Assembly: GCF_964340395.1 (NCBI RefSeq)
Contig: NC_135569.1
Location: 10,103,540 to 10,167,539 of the forward strand
Source: Glandiceps talaboti
Taxonomy: Eukaryota; Hemichordata; Enteropneusta; Spengelidae
Direction: 5' to 3'
Length of the DNA: 64,000 nt
A program made the position numbers and the translations under genes. Positions 12,501 to 26,900 of this stretch are shown piece by piece; positions within the stretch are counted from its first letter, which is position 1, and every line of letters starts with the position of its first letter. A model generated the notes under the pieces. That model made no database searches. It saw only the letters and a program-made list of their open reading frames with translations, and was not told the origin of the DNA.

Positions 12501-15500
12501 CATCATGGTGACATCATATAGAAACGTGTCAATGTCGCACTTGTGAACGTTTATTTAGGAGGAGGGGATGGAATCTCTGGCGTAAATGAGTTTATTGAGC
12601 TTGTGTGACATTGTGTCCCTTAAAATATCACAAAAAATATATCATATACATGTATACTGTCAGACAACCTAGAATTGATTACTAGTACTACACAAATGAC
12701 TGAATCGTACTCAAAAATATTGAAACCACTCTGCGTGTATATACATGTACATTTTTTAGAAAATGATTAGAAAACACATGTGACAACCAGTCAAATGGCC
12801 ATCTGTCTGCAACACACTGATAAAAATACCATGCATTAAATTTTGACATTGGGGCCACATTTATCCATTAGTGCATGAATGTCTACATTATCTATGTTAA
12901 TTAGATTAGACAGACTTGATAGGCACACAGAGATATGACAAATTCAATGGCATTACCACTATCAGTATCTAGGGCTCAAAATTGGATATTTTTTCTATTG
13001 TAGTCCTGTTGGGTGCTGACTTTTTTCAATAGTAGCCAAAGACGGTTACTAACAGTCCTATATTCCTGAACTGAAAACGAAGGACTCATACTGGAAATGT
13101 GTCGTGTGTGTTTTATAAAATATTTTCATGTCTGTTACATCTTCGAAATCGTCAGACAATGAGTGGTATAGCTTGAACAAGCTACATGTACCAGCTGTAA
13201 ATTATGGTAGCCCCATGACAAGAACTGTAGACACGTTAATTTTGAGCCCGCATATTAGTAATTATTACAATACCACTAAAGTGTGGCTATCAGACAAATG
13301 CACGGGCACTACCACTAAAGTAGACACAAGGACTTGATTGGCACAATGATAAGACAGATTCAACAACACTACCACGATCACAGTGTGCAGCGTTATACTA
13401 CCGTACCACTATATAAAATGTAAGTGTATGTACAAGACTAATTCATGAGCACTAGCAGTGTTAGTGTTACACTACTACAAAGTGTATCTACCAGACAAGT
13501 TGAGGATAACACAATTTCAGTCACTGTTCCACAATACAAAATTTACAAAATTTACAGTAACACACTGGTATCTATACTTTATAGGTAACAAGATAATGAA
13601 AGAACTCCAAGCCACAGTGGTCTGATAGCATATAGCATTCATGACTGCAATTAATACCATCCCAAGATCTGCCATCAATTGAAGTTTGGCAAATGACAGT
13701 ACGCCAAATATGGTACCATATGTTATAACCTTTGTGCCAAGTTTGGACGAACTTTGCATGTGAAGTTAAATATAATAACAGTGTACAGACACACAAATTT
13801 CACATAATTCCGTTTCAAATTATTCATAGTACATCATAATTAGTACATCTTGAGATGGTTATTTTTTTCTGGAAACTCCAGTTTGTATGAACTCTCTCAT
13901 TTTGAGAGAGGTCATTCACTTTCTTTAATCTATACTTCAATATTTGACAAACAAAATCAAATGGTAGTAACGGGATGGGCATTTAGTATGTCACAAATGC
14001 TTTACTTGGACACAAACTTTGTTATTAAACTACATATGTTCACTCCATTTTAAGCGACGAATAGCTACCACTGAAACAAACAACTGACATAGTTAGAAGA
14101 CATACAAGACACAGACATTTATACAGTTCTGGTTTTAACTCAGTCTGATTAAAATCCGATGTAGTGTACACTTCCTGATTCTTTGGCTGTTACGTTTACT
14201 GTTGTTTGTTCTTTTGTGAGTGCTGGTTACATACATCTGACACAATACCATAGGTTTTCCCGAACCCAATCTCATACTTACGAGTAGCCAACCAGAATCC
14301 ATTTTACAATATAACATTTAACGTTAGAAATTGAAAGAGAACATCAAACAATAATAACATCTTTGTCTGCGCTCTGTGCTCATGCTCTTTTCAAACAGAG
14401 TGCTCTGAAGTACTGTATCCATATTTTTTGGCGCATTACGCATTTTCATTGGTTGAGTGAATTCACTCAGCTCTCTCAAGTGGTTTGGGAAAACCTATGG
14501 TATTGTGTCAGATGTATGTAATGAGCACTCACAAAAGAACAAGTGACAGTAAACGTAACAGCCAAAAAGAAATCGCGCTGTGTACACTACATCGGATTTT
14601 AATCATACTGGTTTTAACTATACAATGCATGCATCAAGGAAGGATAACTTTGTCATGCCATGTTTTTGAGAAGTGCCGTTTTAGTTATATCTTTGGAGTC
14701 AAAGTTGTTATCAGTTCACATATTTCAACCATGCATTCATTGTACTTAATATAGAATATTAATTTGTTGACTTTGTAAACTGGAATTGCTTACAAAGACT
14801 CAAAGGAGAAGTGAATGTAGTGGTTAATAAAACTGGTATTACGCATTCAGAAATGTGAAAGCTTATGTTGAATAGGCAAGTTAGAAAAATTACAGAAATT
14901 CTCATAATACTATTAATAGTAAAGTTAGTCTGCATGCAATTTGAATATGTTTGCAGCAGATAATATTAAAATCTTTGATGTTTTGTAGCATTTTTAGCTA
15001 TAGCCATACTTTGGAAAATTAGAGTTGTACTGGAAAATATCTTGCATGACAGGATATAACATACAAATAGGGTTCCAAATATGGTGGCAAACAGGGTGAC
15101 TAAGAGGTTGACAAACAGGGTGACTAAGAGGTTGACAAACGGTAACAAACTGACATATGGTAAGTGTAATATATTGGATAAAGTGTCAAATTGGGTGACA
15201 ACAAGGAGTGCAAACTCAGTAACAAATACGGTGACAAGTAGGTATCAAACTGGACAAATAGGTTGACAAACAAGGTAAGTGGGTGACAAATATGGTAACA
15301 AGCAGTGTACCAAATACGAGACAAGCAAGGTTTCAAACAGGGTGACAAATAGTTACATAATCAGGAAGACTGATAGACAACTGAATATAAAGGAAACAAA
15401 ACTATTTGGTAAGGACCAAGATTGCTTTTTGATAATAAGACATAAATCATGAGGCAGTGCTATAGGATATTCAGGATTTGATCTAGTCCTGGTTTTACCT

Positions 15501-18500
15501 AGGTGGTTGCCCAGCAGCTGGTTGTGGTTGTTGTGGTTGTGGTTGAGTTGCCCTGTAAAAAAAATAGATTCCAAAGAATTCCAGCGATTAGCTCAATAGT
15601 ACGCTGAAGAATTTCCTATGATTGGTTAGCTAGAAAACAAACGTTGCATGGACTGTACGTTGACCTTACAATGTGTAAAGTCATAGTCAGTTGTATAGAT
15701 ATACACAAGCTAAAAATTGAACATTTCCATAAATATGTGTCTAGGTAATTGTCAATTGAACTCTCAATGTCATGCACTAAGTAGCTGCCAACATCGGTAA
15801 TTAGCTGTCTGATAAATTCGTGCAATCTCTGTAAAGTCACAGTTACTTGCATGGATATAAACAAGTGAGAGAGCAAACAAACTACTGTAATCCAATGTGG
15901 TAAATTACTGGCACACAAGTGGTTTCTAGCTGTTGTCATTCAAATATAATCATGCTGTGATCAAGATTGTGTAAACATTGGAAATCCCCAAAATGTATAC
16001 TGCAAGGTAAATCAATGTCATATGAAATGCCACCCTATTGTGAGTACAAATACTACAATTAAACCTTTGTCCATTCAATAGCTTATATCAACATGTCACA
16101 ACTCTTAAATTGTGTGTATCTTAGTAAATCAAGACCTTGGTTGCCAGAGTAGTATATCAACATGTCACAACAATAGTTTCAGATTGTGTCTATCTTAATA
16201 AACCAAGACCTCAGTTGCCAGAGTAGTATATCCACATGCATGTCACAACAATAGTTTTAGTTTGTGTCTATCTTAGTAAGCCAAGACCTCAACTGCCAGA
16301 GTAGCGTATCAACAAATCCAATAAGACTCTGTGCCTGATTTTCTGGCTGAAGTGTCATTGAAGGAAACATCTAGTACTAGCAAAATATCGGGCATTTAGT
16401 ATGGAAAAAGTGAGAGCAAATCCCTATATGACTAGATTCTTTGGTAATGAAAATTTGGTGTACACCTATACTATATCTGGTGACTCACACATTATCATTC
16501 TCTCCATCAGCCTTTTTTCTTTTATTACAGAACACATTATATACTATGCACGAGCCATTCAGAACAAAAAATATGGAATATATACTCTGGTCGACTCGTT
16601 CGACATCACAACAATGTGCATCTATGTCATGACAACATGTCTCTGTCACTGGTTATGCTGTTTTCGAAATATAAGTCAAAACGTTCAAAATTACCATTAC
16701 TTTTCCTGATTATTCTTTGATGATACTGACCCTGGTATAAAAATGCGGTTACTCCCCAATATTTGTTTTCATTCGGCCGGAAAATACTCGTGACCTAGCA
16801 GTTGTCACAATGACCCCTTACACTGTACGTCACTCGTGTTTTCCCTGGCTGAACGAAGAAAAACATTGGAGAATAACATCTAATTACTGCAACTGTCAAA
16901 AAATGAACCACTAAACTTTATAGCATATATCATCCTTGAATATATTAGCCATACTCACAATTGAACCACTGTTAGTAGGATATTTGTATTCTGTGGTAGC
17001 AAACACTTGATAATTAAATATACATTACACTATGAATTCTAACAGTTGCCTATTACAGAAGTGTGTACAGGTATATATTACTAGACTACAAACTCAAACA
17101 CAATGATGTACAGAGCAGTGTGCCTTCTACAGGAATATATTGTACTGTAGGAGTATGGGTAGTAACTAGTATTACCACTGCAGCCTAACTAGTATTTTGA
17201 TATGGATGGTCTGTTAATATGGTAAAATCTGCCTACGTTCCGTCAAGTATTTTTCTGAAGACTGTCATCGAAAGTATGATACATAGTCAGGGTATAGAAA
17301 TCCAGTACAAGTACACGTTTGTCTGATTCCCTCCCCTTCCATCTACAGTTGATTTTCCGGTTCCAAGATGCACTGCAAGAGAGGACGGCTTTTATGTTGT
17401 TATATTTAGTCTTGTTTTGTCTTTGTTACGTTTGAAATAACATTTTCATCAGGAAATGATGGAAAGACATGTTGACTTCTTTGAATATGAGTGATTTTAT
17501 AGAACAAAGGCTAAACGCCATCAATGACAGAGAGGGATTTTATGGGTGAACCCAGGGCACAGTCAGGTGACAACCATCCCCCTGAGTAGCACGTGCAAAC
17601 CCCTCAGCACATACACAATACATGACGTTGTATGGAGAGACGCGCAATGCATCTTGGAACTGGCAACAGGGCTATTGGCAGTGATTCAAATCTTGCAAAA
17701 TACACTGTTACAACTCAATAGTATAGCATACCATGATAGAACCCCTTGACATGAAAAGTGCCAGCATACCTACATGTATACATACTCGGTATACATGTAT
17801 GCAATAATGTTTCCAGTGTTCTACTGCAGTGCAAGTTCCACTAGTAATGAAGTCATCACTGATACATATGTAATATCTGGTAAAGACATCAAACAAGACG
17901 TGTCTGAGCCCCAACATCCAAATTATAATTTTTCAAACTTTGAACAGTGAGGCCTTAAGACTATCATGTGAAATGCATTGGTTACCAACCATATGAGAGC
18001 ATTCTATCCACTAGAGAGTTCAGACAATTACCCTCTTATGCCAGTCCTGTTGCAAAATTTGAATCTATCCATTGATTGATGCGAGTTTAATGATCTCTTC
18101 TGGATCCATGCATGATCTTTCTAAGTCCAAGTTATAATGACATGAATGACTCCATAGGTACTCATTACCACAGCTACATGTACTCAGTACAGATAACAGT
18201 TTTCACTTCCAGGAATGTCCGGTGTTTTTGCCAAAGCTGGTTGGTACTGGTCTGACTATCAGACAATATGCAACTATGCACACTGTTTTCATGTGGTTTT
18301 TAGATTGAAGTCAACTAATTCAAACTATGCAATAACAGCTGATAAATGCCAAATGATTCTGCCGAAATATACCAGGTAGAAAATCATCATTTTGAGTTCA
18401 AAATTCAGAACCCTGACATTATGCAATTGAAAACGTTGTTTTTGTATGACCATTGGACAACAAATATGTGTTCTATCAGTCCCATTAGTTATGATAATTA

Positions 18501-21500
18501 GGACTCATATGAACTTGAACATAATCAGCAATTCAAATGCATAAATATTAGTGTAACTAATAAATAAACAGCTGATGAATATCAATGACTGGCCACTACT
18601 CCGTACAGCCGGGGAGAACCCTGCATGGGTTTACTTCGAGAGTTATTTGATAATAAAAAATGCACATTGTTATATATAGGATTATGCTGGATTTTTTCTT
18701 AAAACATAACAGCCCCCCCCCCCCCTCCCGAGTTGTTGGTTTCTACTCATTATTTCTTAAAATCAAGGAAGATAAATTTGTGTAACAATAACAGCTATTG
18801 TTATCGAAATTTGCCAAGAATACCATTCCAAGGTGAACACTGGCTGAAATTTTGTACCAGTAGTTATAGTATAGATATTTACAGAAAGATTTCATTTTCA
18901 ATCAATTGAAATAAGATGCGTTTACAAATTATATCAGATACATGCATGATTAATTCTGAAGGCAACCTTACATTGTACATGTAGATGTCTTTTTTCAGGA
19001 AAGATGGACAGATATCACATGGGAAAGTTGTCGCTACAAAAATGTTACACAAAATTCCCAGTTCATGGAATCTAGGTTTAAATTTTTTACTGATGTATCG
19101 TCAATATCATTTTAAGTAACAGACATTTGTAGTAGCATATTAGAACAGTCCTGATGAGATTAACAAAAATTTGGATTTGCTTCCAAGAAAACATCGTCCC
19201 TCTGTGTTTCATTTATAGTTCCAAAAATCTTGGCTAGTGTATGTTACAAAGATAGAATCACTAAATGTTTATGTAAAAATTACAGCTTGTGAATATTTCA
19301 ATTTAGTGTGTACTCTGCAACAAAACTGAAATTAAGGCCTGTGAATATTTCAATTTAGTGTGTACTCTGCAACAAAACTATTTCAGAGGCCTCTATACTT
19401 TCGGCATGCTCTAAATGCTAATCTTCAGTGATAGATAATATCTGTATATAGTAGCTCTTACTAGAGAAAGTGGAATTTAAATGTCCTAACAAGATGATAT
19501 CATGAGTTTCTAAGGCATACACTCTAGGACCTCAGAAGGCCAAAGTAAGGTCAAACAATTTTCCAAACGGAAGCATAATTAATATTGCTCCCTTTTTGAC
19601 CTCGTAGCCCCATCACCACTTAATATAAACATGATTATAAATTCATTGAATTTCAGATTCTGGATTTTTTCCCTTAAAAACAAATCATTTTTTATGCATG
19701 ACTGAACATATCATATGGTTGAAATTTTTTTATTGCGTACCGGTGTAGATTATTCATTGGGTTAGAAAGGACTGGTAATGGTACGCTTTGATTGCCACCG
19801 ATGTGAAAGACAGATCACCCAGTTTTAATATAAACATACGTATGCACATAATTTAGTATTTTACAACGAAAGCTTTCATACAACTAAAGCCGATACTCGG
19901 CTCATTTCTAAAAATAACTATCTCATACGTCAGATAGTCCTAAATGCTTTTTTTTCCCCCTTCTATTGTGTAATGTGCATAAATCAATAAAGGCTGATTG
20001 CCATTTTCCATTTACTGGAGGCATGGTTTACGAAGTATAATATTTGAGACAGTTTTTTTATGGATTGCTTTTCAATTTGTTAACATACTTGATTGAAAAT
20101 GGTAATATTCTAATTATAATTCTGTTAACATTACATTTTTAACAGATTGTGTACATCACGCTTCAAAATCCAAGCCTTCCAGAATTAAACAGTAATTGAT
20201 TTTTTAAAAATCTTTGCATATATAATTATATTAGGATAACACAGATCAGCTGTTAATACATCCACCTGAATTCTTAACTACACTGGTAATATTCTTTATG
20301 AGTTATGAATGCTAATAATTCCATTATATTTTTTTTTATTCAAACACTTCCAACGACACTGTATGACAGTTCCCCATTTCTCAAATAAAATCCACATCAG
20401 TTTTTCTGTCATTCATTAGCATTCATAACCAAATTTGTAGAGGTTCACAATTAATTTTACTGTGGTTTGAAAACTTTGCAATGTTTAATATTTTAATTTT
20501 TCTTTACCTTTCCTTCAAATACAGAAGTAATTTTATTCAGTAAATTATGTAAAATCTAAACGAATTTCTCTATCATTTTACTGGCGTTCACAACCAAATT
20601 CAGAGTTTCAACTTTGGTGAAAACTGGACTCAGGTTCTAAAACTTCACAACACCATTTGAATTATCAATTTCTCCTCAAGTTCAAATATACCACTATTCA
20701 AAATATTTAAATAACATCTTTACAATTTTTCCATGTCATTTTAATAAAGTTTACAACCAAATTTGAAATCCAGCTAATGACAAAATAATTAATACTTTCC
20801 TTTCATTACGACGACATTACATTATTTTGGTAAAAATCTATAATAATTTCCCCCATAATTTCAAGTTCTCAACCACATGCAGAGCTTAGCTTTTGGCCAA
20901 AATTTTCAAAACATACCAAATTAATTTAATTATACTCCACAATGAATTCGGTTCTAAAACTTTCTGGATCAAAGTACATGTAATTTGAATCAGATCACGA
21001 TCAGCTCAGCCTGGTGTGGACAGATGTGTACTCAAATGAATTAGTATGATAATAAGTACTATGAATCAAAGCTGGTATTATGTGGACAGGTTCACTAATG
21101 TAATTCAAATCAAATTCATCTTTCAATTTTTTAGTGTAGACGGAAAGTGGAATCGATGCAGATTAAGTTATCTGGATAAGTTTAATTTGGATTGGATCTG
21201 GATCAGATATGGACAGTGCTATTGTCTCAAAGTCATACAGTACCTGAATGACTTTTACACTGTCATAAAATAAGACACTTTGGGTCAAAGATTTTCCTGA
21301 TTACCATGGAAACAAATTATATTCTAATAATTTCCCAACTTTACCCTTAACCTTTCATGACTTACTATGTTGTAAATAGAATCATAATAACATCATAGAT
21401 TACCATGGTAACATTATATTCTAATAATTTCCCAACTTTACCCTTAACCTTTCATGACTTACTATTTTGTAAATAGAATCATAATAACATCATAGATTAC

Positions 21501-21816
21501 CATGGTAACATTATATTCTAATAATTTCCCAACTTTACCCTTAACCTTTCATGACTTAATATTTTGTAAATAGAATCATAATAACATCATGGATTACCAT
21601 GGTAACAAATTATATTCTAATAATTTCCCAACTTTACCCTTAACCTTTCATGACTTACTATTTTGTAAATAGAATCGTAATACAAACAGTTCCACCACCC
21701 ACACAAAAGGTGAATTCAGACAACACACAAACTGCAAAAAATTACATTTTTTAGGTTTGTGTAGTTGAACAGTTTCCATTCACATTTCCATTTTTTTTTA
21801 ATAGTTTGGTTCGTGT

Positions 21817-21914
<98 letters not shown>

Positions 21915-23801
21915 ATATTTGTATACACATTCACAGGCTATTCGTTTCAGCTCTGGCTTCTTCAGAAGCAACACCGACCACCTGTCACCATCATCATGTA
22001 TATCAAATTCATTTGGATCACACTCTTACACAATTAGATATTATTCCTCAATATTTTTCTTCGTTCAGCTGAGGATATTTTTCTTCATTCAGCTGAGGTG
22101 ACCTTACGAGGCCTTGTCACTTAGAATCTAGAGACTCATAGTGACAAACCCTTAGGTCACAAGTATTTTCTGGCTGAATGAAGAGAAATATTGGGACATA
22201 ATATAATTATAATTCATGACACATCCGGAAAAATAATGGCGATTTGGAACATTTTGACTCATATTTCAAGCACTGCAGAAGCAGTGGCATAGACAAAGGT
22301 TGCTGTGATGTAAAAACGACCAGGGTATATAAACCATATTTTCTGTTCAAGGACAATATCTTGGCTTGTGCATGGTATAATTTAGTAGACAGTGCCTTCC
22401 ACAATAAATATTGTGCCAATAGAGCTGTGTAATTATTACCCATGGTATATATACCTCTATTGACACAGTGTCCTATTTTAACTTTATAACTTCCATAATT
22501 TCCTTGGAGGCATACAATACAGTGCAGCCTCTGTGAACTTTAAAATCCTTCACATTATACAGGGCTTGAAATTAACAGTAGTCCTGTGTCCACAGACTAC
22601 CAATTATTGTCCTGGGGCTACCATAATTTGCAGCTGGTAGCCCCCTCAGACTACGATGTAACATTGATTATGCAATGAGATAAAGGATGGGAGATTTACG
22701 CATATGAAAGTATTTTAATAACACGGATATTTCCAATTGAGAAACTCTGTTTTCAATTCAGGAATATGGGACTACTGGTCACCATTCTTGGGCTACCAAT
22801 TTCAGAAATTTGTAGCCCACTGGGATACCATAGAAAAAAGGTTAATTTCGAGCCCTGAGTCATAGCAACTTATATCCTATCAGGTCCTCAAATATACAGC
22901 TGTGTTGACAGGAACACAATCATTGCATGTTCTATCATGTCAAAAGACTTTCGAAACAAACAACAGCAGCAAGGCTCAAAACAACAAATTGCCAATTGGC
23001 CACTCTAACCACTATGCCACAAATAAAACAGTCTGCCCTCTATCAACCACAGTAAACTAAATGTTATAGTACCAAACATGCAATGTATTACTTCTAGAGT
23101 TATGCAGCCATATGGTTTGTTTGTGTCAGATACAGGACAAAACATATGACCGTTACCGATATCATCTCTTTAGTTGTGTTGTAACTTTTAACAGTCATGA
23201 TTTCAATGATGGAGACATATCTGGAAACCAATAGTATCGAAACATGTAAATATACTACATACATGTATATACATTTGGTTCAAGGTACGGTATACATTCA
23301 AAATAATAACTGTGCCTCAAATATACAGTAGTTTTTTGAGCATACGTTTCAACCAAAAATCACATCTTTTATACCTAATTTGCATACATTACATGGTTGT
23401 TTGTACTGAATAATTTGTCACCTTGATATCCCCAGAAACATCCCCAACTAATTCAGACAGATCTGCTCATTTTTTAAAACAATGACATTTATTATATCAT
23501 TGATATGATCATTTTGCTTGGAACATGTAAGTAACAGAAATTCAAAACTCTCAAAGTATTTCAGTATAATCTGCACAATGCTTCTGATTTGAAGTTGTTT
23601 ATATACATATGATACATGCATGCACGCACATACACACATACACACACACACACACACATGCATGCATGCATGCAAGCATACACACATAGACAGACACACA
23701 TGCATGCATGCAAGCATCCACATATATACAGAGACAAAGACAGACAGACAGACAGACAGCCAGCCAGACAGACAGACAGCCAGCCAGCCAGCCAGCCAGC
23801 C

Positions 23802-23842
<41 letters not shown>

Positions 23843-23857
23843 CACACACACACACAC

Positions 23858-23903
<46 letters not shown>

Positions 23904-26900
23904 CACCTTAGTGCAGCCGTGCTAACATTACAACAAAGCGTTCTCTAGCTACAGACCAACAGTCACACTCAAAATAAGGCAATGTAAATAACCACATATG
24001 TTACAGTTTGGTTAAAGTGCTACTAATGATGGAAGTTCTCAGCTAATCCAAAGAACTGACAGTGAGTCACAGCCACAGCTGACATGACTAGTGTGAACTA
24101 CCAGTATCTAAGAGATAGGCACTCTGCATACAAGGAACAAAACGTGATTCACACATTCCAATATGCTTATTCTTTCAACAGATGACTGGCCTTGGCAAGA
24201 CTTTTGTCAAAGTCAAATCGATTAATCAAATCAATCAATCAGGTAATAAATTACCATTTTAATACTGGTGCTTAGAGGGTACCATAAGCTAATTGAAATC
24301 ACCTTTCCTTTCAATTGAAACAACAATACACCAAAATATAACCATGAAGATGTCTCCCTAATACAGTTCATGAGAAGAGACCATGTGAGTCTAAAATCCA
24401 GTCATGTAGGGATTTTTGGCTCTTGCCTTTCCCCTTCCACATTGGCATTTTGCTAGTGGTCGTTTATTGTATTGGAGCTTTTGCCACGAAGGAGTCGCAA
24501 ATTCTTATTCAATTGAGTTTCAAATTTTCTCACTGTGACATGACATCAATAACGTCATCACATCACGTAATTAGAGAAAACTTGGAGGTTTGAGGGTTGA
24601 GCTGTACGATATAAACATAATTGGCATAGTCTATTGGGGTTGAATACATTGTATTGCTACGGGAAATTGTAATCTAATTTTAGGTTTGAATGAATGACCA
24701 CTGGCGAAATCTCAGGTGTGGTAGGAGAAAGACAAGAGCCAACACTGGACACACACAACTGGTATCTAGGCTATGACCAGGGTGTTTAAATAATCATACA
24801 ATACATACTGTAAAACAAATAGTCAATTCTTATGATTCTGAGTCACTCATGACCTCACCTCTATTCTTAGCAATGATGGGAGGGGGGGGGGAGTAGCCTG
24901 TAAGATATGTCATGTTGTTCAGCCCTATCAGGCTTCTTAACCATGAGTGCTGGCTGAGTGTGACACGAACGTCTGTATGTTACAAATTATGGGGGGGGGG
25001 GGGGGGGGGAGACAAAAGTCAAGTGGGATTTGACTATCGCCTCACATCTAGCATTATATTCCCTAACATTTTTTCAACTTTTAATGATTCTTCGGCCAGT
25101 TAGCCAGTGTAAATTCTTATTATGTTTTTGATTTGCCTGTTGTAAAATAACATCAATAGTATCACCATTTTATTAGTCCTGATGAGGAGAGTGGAACAGT
25201 ATGATGTAAACATGATTACCATGTCATGAACGTCCGCTATGTATATTCTCTAGGTTTGAATATATAACTGTTAGGGAAATGCTAGACATAAGGGGAGGTG
25301 ATAGTCAAAATACCCATAATGACTTGACTGTCAACAGGGTGATGGGGGAGGGGTTTGGGGGAGGGTGTGAGCAAGGGAATAAATTGCTAACTAACAAATG
25401 TAGTGAAAAGAGATCTTACCCTATTATTCAATTCCTAGTTAACCTCATATAACCCTAACTCCATACACTAATAATTTTAAATTCCATTCTGTGATGTTCA
25501 GTCTGATCACTTTTGGTTTGGTTACAGTGATTGCAATCAAAATATGACCAAAGAACTACTGCACCATGCATACCTGATATATTACCAAAGTAGGTTTGTG
25601 TCTTTGTACAAAATTTAGTTAGGGTCAGATCAACGTAACGCCATATAAACTTCAATCATAACAAATTTCAAACTTGGTACCTCTAACAGCTACTCAGGTT
25701 TCGTGTGGTCTGATACAGTGATAGTCGGGGTATTTGCAACAATGAATAATTGAATAGTGCTCCTGTCTAGTGGCGTTATCAAAGTAAACTGTTATTCAAC
25801 TTTGCCAATGTGTAGACAATGTTGTGACTACTATAGCTAAATTTATGTCAATGCATGAGAACAAGTTCAGTAATATATCAATATGTTGCAGTACTTCATC
25901 GTTGATACTTTGATTGGAAGCACTGCAATGAGAGTTCTATTGAGGGTTAACCTTACACCTTACCACAGTGGTTACCCTATAATTTCACCTCATTACTGAA
26001 ATTCACCTCAGACCTTACCACAGTGGTCACCCTATGATTTCACCTCATCACAGTGGTCACCCTATGATTTCACCTCATAATTGAAATTCTCCCCAGTCTT
26101 TTTAAGTGTACACATCAAGTTGAAGTCTGTGATTCCTTTAATCCTGTCTTTTGTGTACAAATACCCCCCTTCCTCCCCCCCCCTTCCTTTCCTGTAGAAA
26201 GACTCAATGAGGACTAAAATAGAACTTAGAAGTAGTAATTAACATTTTACTGTATTCTTTTGTTATGCAAATCTCTCTGAATTTACCATTAGTTTCATAG
26301 AACACTGACATTATTGTGTATTGAGTAAAAAATGTACTACCAGTACCAGTTTGCTCTAACAAAAGGCCAGAAGTTAGACTATAATATACATTGTGCTGTA
26401 CAGTCCTATCATGCTTCTAAACCATGTCAGTGATAGTTGATAGCATGGTATGAATGAACAGTAGTGAATACCTCAATAAAACTTTCTTCTCCAGTCTGCA
26501 TGTATGACCCCATGACCTCTAGTTTTCAATCAATGCCACTAGTGTTTAACAGACCCAGTGTTGTTATTAAAGATTAGTACACACATAGGTAAAATTTACC
26601 TAAGTTACCACAGGGTCATTCTTTACCTCCTACCCAATCCCATAGCAAAATTATGGTCCAATGTATTGAAATTTATGACAATTCACTTCACTTCCCCTGT
26701 TACCAGGGTTTCCTAGACCTAAGCAAACAGATTGCAGACCTCGCCCACACTACATGTTTTCCTTTGACCCAACGGTGACATAAATGATATGAAGTACTGC
26801 CATCACATTTTTTCAGACAAAGTACTAACAATTTGACCCCGTTTGACTTCTGTTTCTGTTCCCCAGTTCTCTAAAACCTTTGACACTTACAGCAGTCAAT

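Larger units (their letters stand above)
10551..15498 (-). other. VAMP intron 2
   Basis: A 4.9-kb intron with (CATT)n at about 10688-10722, GT/GGT runs at 12074-12133, a dispersed repeat at 12280-12640, a foldback element at 14141-14610 and a ggtgacaaa-type tandem array at 15080-15350. No coding exon was recognised apart from a frame-breaking 17-nt candidate at 10791-10807, which was rejected. Confidence 0.6.

Noticed and set aside
23448-23948. Long overlapping frames on both strands (Cys-Val, Thr-His, Asp-Arg-Gln rich)
   Set aside because: They are translations of a compound microsatellite, open in all frames because the repeats lack stop codons. The same applies to 9053-9488, 21716-22101, 33697-34095, 48039-48368, 57453-57847, 58296-58840, 59186-59410 and 60914-61362.
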